A stretch of DNA of 45,389 nt, from the IMG/VR virus record IMGVR_UViG_3300020596_000039, positions 1 to 45,389 of that record; one strand, 5' to 3'. Origin of the DNA: a virus. Both the position numbers and the translations under genes were made by a program. The notes beneath the pieces were generated by a model. It saw only the letters and a program-made list of their open reading frames with translations. It searched no databases and was not told the origin of the DNA. Shown here piece by piece: positions 31,634-39,130 of this stretch (its first letter is position 1; each line of letters starts with the position of its first letter).

Positions 31634-32625
31634 GAAGCCCCACCCGATTTTCGTACTCGGCCTTTGCCCTGTTCGAGAAAGACCCCGAAGAATACGCGGT
31701 CAAGTATCTGACCGAGACGCGGGCTCCGCGCCAGCCGCAAGAGCGGCCGGCGTCTGTCGGCTCCTGCTTCGACGCCAAAGCCAAGAGCATGCTGCATGCC
31801 GCGCTCTTCGGCGAAGGTGCCGACGCTGAGTATTCCTTCGAGGCTCTTTTCGAGGCACAGGTCGAGCCCCACAACCGCGACTGGGTCAAGGACGAGGGTC
31901 TGTACGTCTTCGATTGCTACAAGTACTCGGGAGCGTATGACACGCTGCTGAACCAACTGAAGCGGTCGATCGTGCCGCCCCGGTTCGAGTTCACGGTGGA
32001 CTGCGACATCAACGGCGTGCCGTTCACTGGCAAGCCCGACTGCCGCTTCGTCCTCCCCGGCCCGATCCACGTCGTCCACGACTGGAAGGTGAACGGGTAT
32101 TGCTCGAACAGTGCCACGAGCCCGACCAAGGGCTACCAACTTGTGGGCGACGGGGAACTGCCGCCCAAGCCGAACAAGAAGGACAAGATCGCCCACGCGC
32201 TGTTCACGGCGTTGGACCTGGGCGAACTCACGGTCGACGCGAATTACATGGAAGACATTTCCGAGTCGTGGGCCGACCAGCTTTCGCTGTACGGCTGGTC
32301 GCTCGGCGAGAAGATTGGCGACGAGAACGTGATCCTGTCGGTTCACCAGGTCGTCGCGAAGCCTATCCCGAACCGTCGGCCGTTCCTCCGCTTCGCTGAG
32401 TACCGCCGACGGGTCCGCAAGCCTTACCAGGACTTGCTGGTCAAGCGGTTCACGACGGCGTGGCAGCGGATCACCAGCGGTCACCCGCTGCACTTCCTCA
32501 CGAAGGAAGAGAACGACCAGCGTCTCTTGGCGTTGGAAGACGAGTCGGTTGGCCTGCAAACCGACGGAAGCTCGCGCGAGAACTTTTTTGCGGAGTGTGT
32601 CCGTCCTGCGTTCCGAGGGAAGTAA
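31630..32625 (+). CDS. PD-(D/E)XK nuclease (RecB/Cas4-like)
   Basis: A 331-residue protein starting MRSPTRFSYSAFALFEKDPE, the typical entry of the PDDEXK_1 group. The catalytic core is GKPDCRFVLPG followed by VHDWKVNGY (Asp, then Asp-x-Lys), near residues 137-157. A QxxxY helix (ADQLSLYGWSLGE, about residues 215-227) follows. Phage enzymes of this family act as 5' exonucleases in recombination or DNA repair. It lacks the Fe-S cysteine cluster of Cas4. It sits between a small ORF and a GNAT gene, with no spacer to either. Confidence 0.65.
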   Translation: MRSPTRFSYSAFALFEKDPEEYAVKYLTETRAPRQPQERPASVGSCFDAKAKSMLHAALFGEGADAEYSFEALFEAQVEPHNRDWVKDEGLYVFDCYKYSGAYDTLLNQLKRSIVPPRFEFTVDCDINGVPFTGKPDCRFVLPGPIHVVHDWKVNGYCSNSATSPTKGYQLVGDGELPPKPNKKDKIAHALFTALDLGELTVDANYMEDISESWADQLSLYGWSLGEKIGDENVILSVHQVVAKPIPNRRPFLRFAEYRRRVRKPYQDLLVKRFTTAWQRITSGHPLHFLTKEENDQRLLALEDESVGLQTDGSSRENFFAECVRPAFRGK

Positions 32626-33066
32626 ATGGTCTTTGAAGTTCGACCCGCGACCGCCGAGGACTTCACGTATGTCACTGACATCGACGTGAAGTGCTTCGAC
32701 TACCCGTGGGATGAAGAGAAGTGGCAAACGCCGTCCTATAGCATCGGCGTGGCCACGCTCCGCAAGACGCCGATCGGCATGGTCGTCTTTGAGATCGTGG
32801 GCGGAATGGTCGTGCTGCACAAGCTCGGCGTGCGTCCTACGTTCCGCAAGCGCGGCGTCTCCCGCCAACTGCTTGACGAAGTTGTGACGGCGTCGATGTA
32901 CGCCGGTGCAACTTATATCGAAACCATCATCCCCGAATCGCTCGGCCTCGAAATGGCTGGTTGGCTGGCGAAGCTCGGCTTCCGAGGAATGGGCATCAAG
33001 CCCAACCAGTTCCTCAACTTCGGCCAACCCGAGGACGGCTACATCTTTAGGAAGGACATCAAATGA
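32626..33066 (+). CDS. GNAT-family N-acetyltransferase
   Basis: A 146-residue GNAT protein. Motif A is VLHKLGVRPTFRKRGVSRQL near residue 63-82, the acetyl-CoA pyrophosphate loop in an R-K-R-G-V-S version of (R/Q)xxGx(G/A). The N-terminal VRPATAEDFTYVTDIDVKCF and C-terminal LAKLGFRGMG (motif B region) fit a RimI-like fold. Phage GNATs can modify host proteins or small molecules; the substrate is not evident. The ATG follows the nuclease stop directly and the next start overlaps by ATGA. Confidence 0.7.
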   Translation: MVFEVRPATAEDFTYVTDIDVKCFDYPWDEEKWQTPSYSIGVATLRKTPIGMVVFEIVGGMVVLHKLGVRPTFRKRGVSRQLLDEVVTASMYAGATYIETIIPESLGLEMAGWLAKLGFRGMGIKPNQFLNFGQPEDGYIFRKDIK

Positions 33067-33383
33067 GTATTCGTCAGACCCGAGTTGATTACATGGACTC
33101 GATCACGCTGCCCCAGCGACGGATGACGCGAGAGCAGTTCGCGAAACTGTGGACCCGTCGCATGAAGAAGGCGCTCCTCGCGAAGGGCCTTGTCAAGTAC
33201 ACCCCGAAGAAGCGGTGGCTCTGGGACATTCCGGGCAACGTGTTGATCGGCGGCGTGGTTGAGGCACACACCCGGAGCGAGGCCCGCGCTCAAATCAAGG
33301 CGAACCTGGGCATCAACAAGGGCCGCCTGCCTATCGGAATCACGATCTATGAAGTTATGCCCGAGCGCGATGGGGCGGCTTAA
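33063..33383 (+). CDS. Hypothetical basic protein
   Basis: A 106-residue protein that is strongly basic in its first half (MTREQFAKLWTRRMKKALLA), then beta-like (WDIPGNVLIGGVVEAH, IGITIYEVMP). It has no signal peptide. No family recognised. It overlaps the GNAT gene and the following ORF. Confidence 0.5.
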   Translation: MSIRQTRVDYMDSITLPQRRMTREQFAKLWTRRMKKALLAKGLVKYTPKKRWLWDIPGNVLIGGVVEAHTRSEARAQIKANLGINKGRLPIGITIYEVMPERDGAA

Positions 33384-33606
33384 AGCTGCCCCTCTCTCTG
33401 GTCCCAGCCTGGCGAACATCTTTGAAGAACTCTTCAGGATGGCCAGTGTGGCCGGCGACGGCGTGGTGAGCGTCAGTCTGGACTACCAGACCGACGAAGC
33501 CACTGACGACGACCTTATCCCTGTTATCACATTATCTCTTCGACCGGCGGTGTTAGATGTTCGATCAAGTGTGGACGTTCCTTCAGGACCAGTTGCAGAA
33601 CAATAA
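33370..33606 (+). CDS. Hypothetical protein overlapping the BCS1-like gene
   Basis: ATG 33370 opens a 78-codon frame that fills the otherwise empty 33384-33556 interval. Codon third positions look coding in the middle (GDGVVSVSLDYQTDEATDDD). It overlaps its neighbours by 14 and 50 bases. The last third may be non-functional, since it lies inside the next gene. Confidence 0.45.
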   Translation: MGRLKAAPLSGPSLANIFEELFRMASVAGDGVVSVSLDYQTDEATDDDLIPVITLSLRPAVLDVRSSVDVPSGPVAEQ

Positions 33607-34798
33607 CGTCTTCAGCGGCGTTGCGTTGGTCGGTGCAATGGGCGGCATCATCGCGGGTCTGCGATCCTATCCGGCCCGCATTTACAACTGGTCCGTCCAA
33701 CGGTTGTTCATGGAGTTCGAGATCACGATCAAGGATCGTGCCTTCGAGTGGGTCGAAGAGTGGCTGGCTGCACAGCCGTACACCCGCAATCGAGCCCGCT
33801 GGTTGACCGTGCGGACGGAACGGAAAGGCCGCAATGATCGCCCGCACATCATCCTGTCGCCCGCCCCTGGCGTCCACTGGCTGTTCTGGAAGGGCTACTT
33901 CCTGATCGTGAATCGTGACCGCAAGGAAACGACGACCACGGGGGGTCAGACGCAGACGCCGGTTGAACGCGAGACGTTCATCATCAAGATTCTCACCCGT
34001 AACCGCGATTCCGTCATCCATCTGCTTCACGAGGCTCGCGATGTCGCGACCCCGCCGGACGAAGAACGGGTGGAAGTGATGACGCCCGAGTATGGCGCTT
34101 GGGATGACGCGGTTCGCCGCCGTCCTCGTCCGCTCGAATCCGTGATTCTGGCGGACGGAGTGGCTGAGAACCTGATCGGCGACGTTGCGAAGTTCCGCGA
34201 GTCGCATAAGTGGTACACGGATCGAGGGATTCCCTACCGCCGTGGCTACCTGCTGCATGGTCCGCCGGGATCGGGCAAGTCGTCGATCGTGTTCGCGATC
34301 GCGTCCCATCTGGGCCTGGACATCTGCATGCTCAGCTTGAGCGACCCGAATCTGAATGACAAGGAACTGCGGAAGCTGCTGTCGAACGTCCCTCAGAACT
34401 CGCTCGTGCTGATCGAGGACGTGGACTGTGACTTCCATCAACGCGAGGCCACCGAGGACAAGGAAAACAAGCTCACGTTCTCGGGCCTGCTCAACGCTCT
34501 GGACGGCGTGGCCGCGAGCGAGGGCACCATTCTGTTCATGACCAGCAACTTCCCGGAACGGCTTGACCCAGCCCTGGTCCGTCCGGGTCGTTGTGACATG
34601 AAGGTGTTCATCGGGTACCCGGAGTTGACGCAGAAGGAACGCATGTTCCTGCGGTTCTACCCGGATCATGCGTTCCTCGCCAAGGGATTCGCCGACGTGG
34701 TGACCGGCGACGTGAGCATGGCCGCCATTCAGGGTCACTTCCTCAAATACCGAGACTGCCCGCACGAGGCGCTGTCCCATTACCAGGAAATCCAATGA
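33557..34798 (+). CDS. BCS1-like AAA ATPase
   Basis: A 413-residue protein with an N-terminal transmembrane stretch (FSGVALVGAMGGIIAGL), a BCS1-type N domain (segments WLTVRTERKGRN, PGVHWLFWKGYFLIV, KILTRNRDSVIHLL) and a C-terminal AAA domain. Walker A is LLHGPPGSGKSS (about residue 233), Walker B LVLIEDVDCD (about 284), then GLLNALDGVAASEG, a sensor Asn in FMTSNFPERLDP and the Arg finger region LVRPGRCDMK. This order is that of BCS1, the mitochondrial translocase for folded Rieske protein. Phage and bacterial relatives exist with unknown substrates. The overlap with the next gene is ATGA. Confidence 0.75.
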   Translation: MFDQVWTFLQDQLQNNNVFSGVALVGAMGGIIAGLRSYPARIYNWSVQRLFMEFEITIKDRAFEWVEEWLAAQPYTRNRARWLTVRTERKGRNDRPHIILSPAPGVHWLFWKGYFLIVNRDRKETTTTGGQTQTPVERETFIIKILTRNRDSVIHLLHEARDVATPPDEERVEVMTPEYGAWDDAVRRRPRPLESVILADGVAENLIGDVAKFRESHKWYTDRGIPYRRGYLLHGPPGSGKSSIVFAIASHLGLDICMLSLSDPNLNDKELRKLLSNVPQNSLVLIEDVDCDFHQREATEDKENKLTFSGLLNALDGVAASEGTILFMTSNFPERLDPALVRPGRCDMKVFIGYPELTQKERMFLRFYPDHAFLAKGFADVVTGDVSMAAIQGHFLKYRDCPHEALSHYQEIQ

Positions 34799-35112
34799 AC
34801 GAAATTGAAAAGCAAATCTTCGACATCCTGATGGACACGCCTAACTATCACGTTGCGGCGATCAAGATTGCCGCCGTTATTGCACAAACTTCCGCCGCCC
34901 TTCAGGGTGAAACCTTGAAGCTCGCGTTGTTGCAAAAGCACTACAACCGCTTCTACGCCTATGAGGGTAGGGTCGCGGGCGTCTGCCTCGCGATTGAGTT
35001 GATCGACCGTGGCGGCCGGCGACAAGACATCCGGGACGCGATGGCTGTACAGGCGGGATCGTACCACAGTGAAATGCAACGCTCCCAAAACAAGATCAGG
35101 GCGTCGAAATGA
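34795..35112 (+). CDS. Hypothetical helical protein
   Basis: A 105-residue, mostly helical protein without signal peptide or cysteine motif (MNEIEKQIFDILMDTPNYHV..., AAIKIAAVIAQTSAAL). No family recognised. It overlaps both the BCS1-like gene and the methyltransferase gene by ATGA, implying coupled expression and perhaps a functional link to one of them. Confidence 0.55.
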   Translation: MNEIEKQIFDILMDTPNYHVAAIKIAAVIAQTSAALQGETLKLALLQKHYNRFYAYEGRVAGVCLAIELIDRGGRRQDIRDAMAVQAGSYHSEMQRSQNKIRASK

Positions 35113-35846
35113 CCATGAATCGTCTAATCAATGGCAGCCACTTCGACGTATTGCCCGCCCTCGGTCGCTTCAAGTGTTTGGTCGCGGACCCGCCAGACAA
35201 CATCGGCCTGGGCTATGACACCTTCAAAGACCGCATGAGCGACGATAGTTATCGTCGATTTCTCTTCACCAGTCTTCGTTTGTTCGTGGAACACGCCGAC
35301 ATCGCGTGGGTCAGCTACAACGCGAAGTGGACCTTCATGATGGGGTCGCTCGTGGGGGACTTGCTGCTCGACTTCCCGGATTATGAAGCGAAGCCCTTCA
35401 TCCAGAGCTTCACCTTTGGCCAGAACAACAAGCGGGACTGCGGCAACGGTCATCGCCCCATCGTCCGCCTGAAGCACAAGACCGCGAAGCTGTACCCCGA
35501 CGCCATCAAGGTGCCGTCCTGGCGTGAACTAAACGGCGACAAGCGAGCGAAGCCTGGCGGGCGCGTGCCGCTGGACGTGTGGACCGAGTTCCCCCGGATC
35601 ACCGGGAACTGCAAGGAACGCCGCGCCTGGCACCCTACGCAACTCCGGGAGGACATGATCCGCCGGATGGTCAACTTCTCGACTTTGCCCAGCGAGCCTG
35701 TGGCGGACATCTTCTCCGGCACTGGTACGGTCCTGCGGGCTGTAACGGATAGGCCGATTACATCGGTCGAACTCGACTCCGGTTATTGCGCCCAGATCGC
35801 CAAAGAACATGACTTGAAAGTAGAGCGGTTTTCTTGGGCGGCGTGA
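35109..35846 (+). CDS. DNA methyltransferase (amino-type, beta-like)
   Basis: A 245-residue protein. Near residue 27 the catalytic motif IV is CLVADPPDNIGLGYD, the DPPY box in a DPPD form. Near the C-terminus are WHPTQLREDMIRRMVNF and motif I ADIFSGTGTVLRAV with the SAM-binding Gly, then SVELDSGYC. The order IV before I is that of beta-class N6-adenine or N4-cytosine DNA methyltransferases. A matching restriction enzyme is not seen, so it likely protects phage DNA or regulates transcription. The DPPD variant may alter activity. Confidence 0.75.
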   Translation: MTMNRLINGSHFDVLPALGRFKCLVADPPDNIGLGYDTFKDRMSDDSYRRFLFTSLRLFVEHADIAWVSYNAKWTFMMGSLVGDLLLDFPDYEAKPFIQSFTFGQNNKRDCGNGHRPIVRLKHKTAKLYPDAIKVPSWRELNGDKRAKPGGRVPLDVWTEFPRITGNCKERRAWHPTQLREDMIRRMVNFSTLPSEPVADIFSGTGTVLRAVTDRPITSVELDSGYCAQIAKEHDLKVERFSWAA

Positions 35847-35847
35847 C

Positions 35848-35877
35848 GCCCCAAAAACCATTTGCAGCGTGTCACCC
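35848..35877 (+). promoter_or_regulatory. GTGTCACCC-type promoter
   Basis: GCCCCAAAA, 12 bases, GTGTCACCC. Predicted +1 near 35882 gives a 25-base leader with an AGAGAG site before ATG 35907. Confidence 0.6.
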
Positions 35878-35906
35878 TAGTGTAGCTAATCCCTTAGAGA
35901 GTAATC

Positions 35907-36110
35907 ATGGACCCTATTACCGACTTCATCGGCACTGAGATCAAGGCCGCCTCCCAACTCGTTTACCCCGTCCGACGTGGGTCGCAGATGTGGCTGACCA
36001 AGATCACGGTCACGGCGGTCAGCGCTGACGAGATCAAGGGCTACAACGCCATTGGCCGTCGCATCACGGTCAAGAACATCAAGAACACCATCGTTGTTGC
36101 GAGCAAGTAA
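35907..36110 (+). CDS. Hypothetical small protein
   Basis: A 67-residue beta-rich, basic protein (MDPITDFIGTEIKAASQLVY..., RRITVKNIKNTIVVASK). No family recognised. It is the first gene behind a GTGTCACCC promoter and is coupled to the zinc-ribbon gene by a TAATG overlap. Confidence 0.6.
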   Translation: MDPITDFIGTEIKAASQLVYPVRRGSQMWLTKITVTAVSADEIKGYNAIGRRITVKNIKNTIVVASK

Positions 36111-36301
36111 TGGCCTTGTACGACATGAAATGCGAGGGCTGCGGCCACGCCTACGAGGCCGAAGCTCCGATGGCGGATGGCCCGCCGAAGAAGTGCCCGG
36201 CCTGCAAGAAGAACAAGTTGCAGCAGGTCTACAAACCGACTCCCTTCCACAACCACTACTCCCCGATGCACCCCCGCGCGAAGCGGGGACGAGGTCACTA
36301 A
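36110..36301 (+). CDS. FmdB-like zinc-ribbon protein
   Basis: A 63-residue protein with MALYDMKCEGCGHAYEAEAP and then CPACKKNKLQQVYKPTPFHN, i.e. two C-x2-C pairs in the arrangement of FmdB/CxxC_CxxC_SSSS zinc ribbons. The C-terminus is basic (RAKRGRGH). These tiny proteins are frequent in phages and are thought to regulate or assist nucleic acid processes, but the function is not settled. Confidence 0.75.
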   Translation: MALYDMKCEGCGHAYEAEAPMADGPPKKCPACKKNKLQQVYKPTPFHNHYSPMHPRAKRGRGH

Positions 36302-36378
36302 TGTCGGTCGTCGCTGCTGGTCTTGCTGGTCTTGTAGTTGGCTTTGTTCTCCAACGGTGCAGACGATATGGAATTTAA
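36301..36378 (+). CDS. 25-residue single-TM peptide
   Basis: ATG 36301 overlaps the previous stop (TAATG). The peptide MSVVAAGLAGLVVGFVLQ.. is one transmembrane helix ending in RCRRYGI, an inside-positive topology. Its stop overlaps the next gene start. Very small; supported by overlap architecture and hydrophobic pattern. Confidence 0.4.
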   Translation: MSVVAAGLAGLVVGFVLQRCRRYGI

Positions 36379-36922
36379 GAAGCAACGCGGATCGTGGCGC
36401 GATGTCGAGAACCTCGGCTATCGCATCACCAAGACGAAGACTCGCGGTATTCCACGCCGCTTCTACGCCTGCGTTCGCACCGTCGACAAGCGATGGGAGT
36501 TCGCCTGGCACCGTCGCGGCTACAAGACCCTCGCGAAGGCGGTCGAGGCCTGTGAGTTTAATCGCAAGATTTGGGCGGCGTTCATCGCCCTTGGCGAGGC
36601 GTCTGGCAACCGCAAGTCGCGGCTGGATACCCTTGACCGTCGTGGGCGACGTGGCCTCGGCAACGTGTTGCTCTACCTGCCGCTGTGGGCTCGCCCGCAA
36701 GCAGACCCGAAGCTCCTGCGAATGATCTCGCCCTACTCAAAGGTGGCGAGCCGCGAGGAAGAAGACGAATGTACAAGCGACCAAAACGACCCCGACAAAA
36801 CTTCGCCGAGTACCCAGACTACGAAGGCCGCCCGGACTACATCGAAGCGGACCACCGGCAAATCTACCATCAAGCGACCCAAGCCTACCAAGCGAAAGCC
36901 AAAGAGTACGCCCCAAGCCTGA
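36368..36922 (+). CDS. Basic protein with histone H1-like C-terminal tail
   Basis: ATG 36368 (MEFKKQRGSWRDVEN) is preferred over a TTG 30 bases upstream. The 184-residue protein has a globular basic first part (about 135 residues, WRDVENLGYRITKTKTRG) and a low-complexity tail of Lys, Thr, Pro and Ser (TTKAARTTSKRTTGKSTIKR) like bacterial H1-type tails. DNA or RNA binding is likely. The final part is overlapped in another frame by a candidate ORF at 36769. Confidence 0.55.
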   Translation: MEFKKQRGSWRDVENLGYRITKTKTRGIPRRFYACVRTVDKRWEFAWHRRGYKTLAKAVEACEFNRKIWAAFIALGEASGNRKSRLDTLDRRGRRGLGNVLLYLPLWARPQADPKLLRMISPYSKVASREEEDECTSDQNDPDKTSPSTQTTKAARTTSKRTTGKSTIKRPKPTKRKPKSTPQA

Positions 36923-37041
36923 AGCACCTCCGCTCGGCCCGGCAAGTTCGGTATTTATTTCAAACCATAGTTCCCTCTTTTCACCTCGGAGTTACATATG
37001 CGAAGTTTCTTGTTGGCCATCGCTTTGATGGTCGCCACTAA
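36769..37041 (+). CDS. Alternative-frame ORF overlapping the basic tail
   Basis: ATG 36769 has GAGGAAG seven bases upstream, a strong ribosome site. The 90-codon frame encodes a Tyr/Gln-rich peptide (NFAEYPDYEGRPDYIEADHR). It overlaps the tail of the previous gene for 154 bases and runs 44 bases into the protease gene. The last third crosses a region that otherwise looks like non-coding leader. Either an overprinted gene or a chance frame. Confidence 0.35.
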   Translation: MYKRPKRPRQNFAEYPDYEGRPDYIEADHRQIYHQATQAYQAKAKEYAPSLKHLRSARQVRYLFQTIVPSFHLGVTYAKFLVGHRFDGRH

Positions 37042-37870
37042 TGTTCAAGCTGCGGACCCGCTCGTCCAACAACTACAAGATGTCAGCGTGACGATCAAGG
37101 CCGGCAGCGGGCAAGGTTCGGGAGTTCTGTTCAAGCGTGGCGACACGTCCTACGTCTGGACTGCCGGGCACGTCGTCGACGGTTTGCGGAAGACCCGCAC
37201 GGTTATCATCAACGGCTCGCCGAAGGTCGTCGTCGAGTTCTCTGACGCTCAAATCGTGCAGGAGTTCCGTGAAGACGGACGCCGCATCGGTGAACAGAAG
37301 ATGGAAGCGCGTGTCTTGCGCTACAGTGACGCCGATCAGGGGAACGACCTCGCGTTGTTGGAAGTCCGCAAGAAGAACTTCAGCCCCGCCACGGTCAAGT
37401 TCTACACGGGCGAGATTCCTGAGATCGGAACGGAGCTTTACCACGTCGGTAGTTTGCTCGGCCAGTTCGGTGCCAATAGTCTCACGACGGGCGTCGTCTC
37501 GCAGGTGGGCCGCGTGCTGGACCTCGGTGCCAACGGAATCGTGTTCGATCAGACCACGGTGACGGCGTTCCCTGGAAGTTCTGGCGGCGGTGTGTTCCTC
37601 AAGGCCGACGGTCAATACATGGGGATGTTGGTCCGTGGGGCCGGCGACACCTTTAACTTCATTGTGCCTGTCCGGCGGCTGCGGACGTGGGCTCAAGAAG
37701 CCAAGGTCGAATGGGCTATGGATGAAAGCATCCCGGTCCCCTCGGCTGAAGAGTTGGCCAAGCTGCCGATTGAAGACGCCGGAGTTGAGTTTGCCGGCGG
37801 CCCGAACGCGACTAACGCCAAGAAGTACCCCTTCTTGATGCTTCGTGACGAGCCGACGCCCATCAAATAG
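36998..37870 (+). CDS. Secreted trypsin-like serine protease 2
   Basis: A 290-residue exported protease with signal peptide (MRSFLLAIALMVATNVQAAD). Triad elements: YVWTAGHVVDG (His, about residue 56), QGNDLALLEV (Asp), TAFPGSSGGGVFL (Ser). The C-terminal 50 residues are Pro/Glu-rich and may be a linker or propeptide. A GGAG site lies upstream of the ATG. It has the same fold but little other likeness to the protease at 30238. It ends its transcription unit, followed by a strong terminator. Confidence 0.75.
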   Translation: MRSFLLAIALMVATNVQAADPLVQQLQDVSVTIKAGSGQGSGVLFKRGDTSYVWTAGHVVDGLRKTRTVIINGSPKVVVEFSDAQIVQEFREDGRRIGEQKMEARVLRYSDADQGNDLALLEVRKKNFSPATVKFYTGEIPEIGTELYHVGSLLGQFGANSLTTGVVSQVGRVLDLGANGIVFDQTTVTAFPGSSGGGVFLKADGQYMGMLVRGAGDTFNFIVPVRRLRTWAQEAKVEWAMDESIPVPSAEELAKLPIEDAGVEFAGGPNATNAKKYPFLMLRDEPTPIK

Positions 37871-37901
37871 GCATCAACGAAACAACACTCCCAAACCCAA
37901 C

Positions 37902-37945
37902 AAGCGGCGGCATGGTTCATCCCATGCCGCCGCTTTTCTTTTTAT
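37902..37945 (+). terminator. Strong intrinsic terminator
   Basis: A perfect 14-bp stem (AAGCGGCGGCATGG with CCATGCCGCCGCTT, 37902-37915 and 37922-37935), a six-base loop and the tract TTCTTTTTATT. Confidence 0.85.
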
Positions 37946-37949
37946 TGGT

Positions 37950-37979
37950 GCCTCAATCGGCCTTGCCGTCGTGTCACCC
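37950..37979 (+). promoter_or_regulatory. GTGTCACCC-type promoter, leaderless start at 37984
   Basis: GCCTCAATC, 12 bases, GTGTCACCC. The ATG of the next small ORF follows four bases after the box, directly behind the terminator. Confidence 0.6.
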
Positions 37980-37983
37980 AGGT

Positions 37984-38082
37984 ATGCACAACACCTACGA
38001 GTTTACCGAACACGCGCAGCCACCAGGTTACGACCACGTCATCGTGCGGGCCAATGGCGAGTTCATTGGATGCAAGCTATGA
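37984..38082 (+). CDS. 32-residue protein from a leaderless start
   Basis: ATG 37984 sits at the conserved offset from the promoter box. The peptide (MHNTYEFTEHAQPPGYDHVI..) is aromatic and His-rich with a C-terminal VIVRANGEFIGCKL strand pair. No Shine-Dalgarno element is possible. A seven-codon frame (38079-38099) overlaps its stop. Function unknown. Confidence 0.5.
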   Translation: MHNTYEFTEHAQPPGYDHVIVRANGEFIGCKL

Positions 38083-38104
38083 AATACTTTTATGAGTAAC
38101 TTTC

Positions 38105-38275
38105 ATGATCGAGATTCCCCTTTGGCAATTCGAGGCTGCCGTCGTCACTATCGCCTGCGTGGTGATGGTGCCGCTCGGTTACTGGGTGGGCTACCGCGAC
38201 CGCTCTCGTCGGGCGTTCATGGACGGCTACCACACGGGCCGCAAAACGAAAGTCGTGAGCCCGTTCGATGACTGA
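38105..38275 (+). CDS. 56-residue single-TM protein
   Basis: ATG 38105 to TGA 38273-38275. The transmembrane helix covers about residues 11-30 (AAVVTIACVVMVPLGYWVGY), followed by an Arg/Lys-rich cytoplasmic tail. The stop region overlaps ATG 38268 of the next gene by eight bases. Function unknown. Confidence 0.55.
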   Translation: MIEIPLWQFEAAVVTIACVVMVPLGYWVGYRDRSRRAFMDGYHTGRKTKVVSPFDD

Positions 38276-38522
38276 CATTGTTCGATTGCAACGCAAGAAG
38301 AAGCTCCCGCCTGAGTTCATCAGGCTGACTGCGGAGTTTCGCGCCGCCGGGTTCAGCACGGGCTTCTCGATCGGCGTCAATGGCGTGATTGAGCCAGCAA
38401 GAGCGGCGAAGCTGGCAGGGCCGACCCACAAGCGAGTCATCAAGCGGAATGGCACGATGGCGAAGTGGCTGAAGGCGATCAACAAGCGATACGGAGCGTG
38501 GTCGAGGACTTACCGAGCATGA
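38268..38522 (+). CDS. Hypothetical basic protein
   Basis: An 84-residue protein with a Lys/Arg-rich start (MTDIVRLQRKKKLPPEFIRL) and a basic C-terminus (HKRVIKRNGTMAKWLKAINK). Possibly nucleic acid binding. The stop overlaps the phosphoesterase start (ATGA). Confidence 0.5.
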   Translation: MTDIVRLQRKKKLPPEFIRLTAEFRAAGFSTGFSIGVNGVIEPARAAKLAGPTHKRVIKRNGTMAKWLKAINKRYGAWSRTYRA

Positions 38523-39130
38523 GCGAAACCTACGTCATGGCCGATCCGCACATGGACCGCGATGGTGGTAACACCGTCGGGCGGCCGTTCGCGGACACTG
38601 CGGAAATGTCCCGCGAGATCGTGGCGCAGGTCAACTCGCGCGTGAAGCGAGTCGATCGGCTGATCATCGTCGGCGACTTCAGCTTCCGCGACCCGGTCTA
38701 TTGGCGTGGCCGACTGCGATGCAACGCGATCCTGTGCGTAGGGAACCACGACAACTGGCCTAAGAGTGAGCGAGCGTTCGGTAAGTTCCGCCAGAATCTC
38801 TATCAGTATTACGACGGGAAGCTGAACGGGCACCGCTGCTTCTTCAGTCACTACCCCACGCTGTACTGGCCCGCGAGTCACTACGGAGCGATGCACTGCT
38901 TCGGCCACGTCCACGATCAACGCACTGAGACGATCGAGGCGATGCTACCCGACGCTCGCATGATGGATGTTGGCGTTGACGCCGCCTTCCGTCTGCTCGG
39001 TAAGTACACCTGTTTCCACGAGAAGGAAATTTACGACATCCTTATCCAACGCCCCGGCCACGACCCTGTCGAGTGGTACGAAGCGCGGCGTGGCAAATAC
39101 AAGGAGGACCACGATGATCAATCTACATGA
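38519..39130 (+). CDS. Calcineurin-like metallophosphoesterase
   Basis: The start at 38519 (MSETYVMADPHMDRDGG) is set by the ATGA overlap. The 203-residue protein has the full set of metal ligands: MADPHMD (D-x-H), IVGDFSF, VGNHDNWP, FFSHYPT and GHVHDQR. It is small, like the yfcE/T4-type phosphodiesterases that cut cyclic or linear nucleotide diesters. It could act on host signalling nucleotides, but the substrate is unknown. It differs from the larger HTH-linked phosphoesterase at 20833. Confidence 0.75.
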   Translation: MSETYVMADPHMDRDGGNTVGRPFADTAEMSREIVAQVNSRVKRVDRLIIVGDFSFRDPVYWRGRLRCNAILCVGNHDNWPKSERAFGKFRQNLYQYYDGKLNGHRCFFSHYPTLYWPASHYGAMHCFGHVHDQRTETIEAMLPDARMMDVGVDAAFRLLGKYTCFHEKEIYDILIQRPGHDPVEWYEARRGKYKEDHDDQST

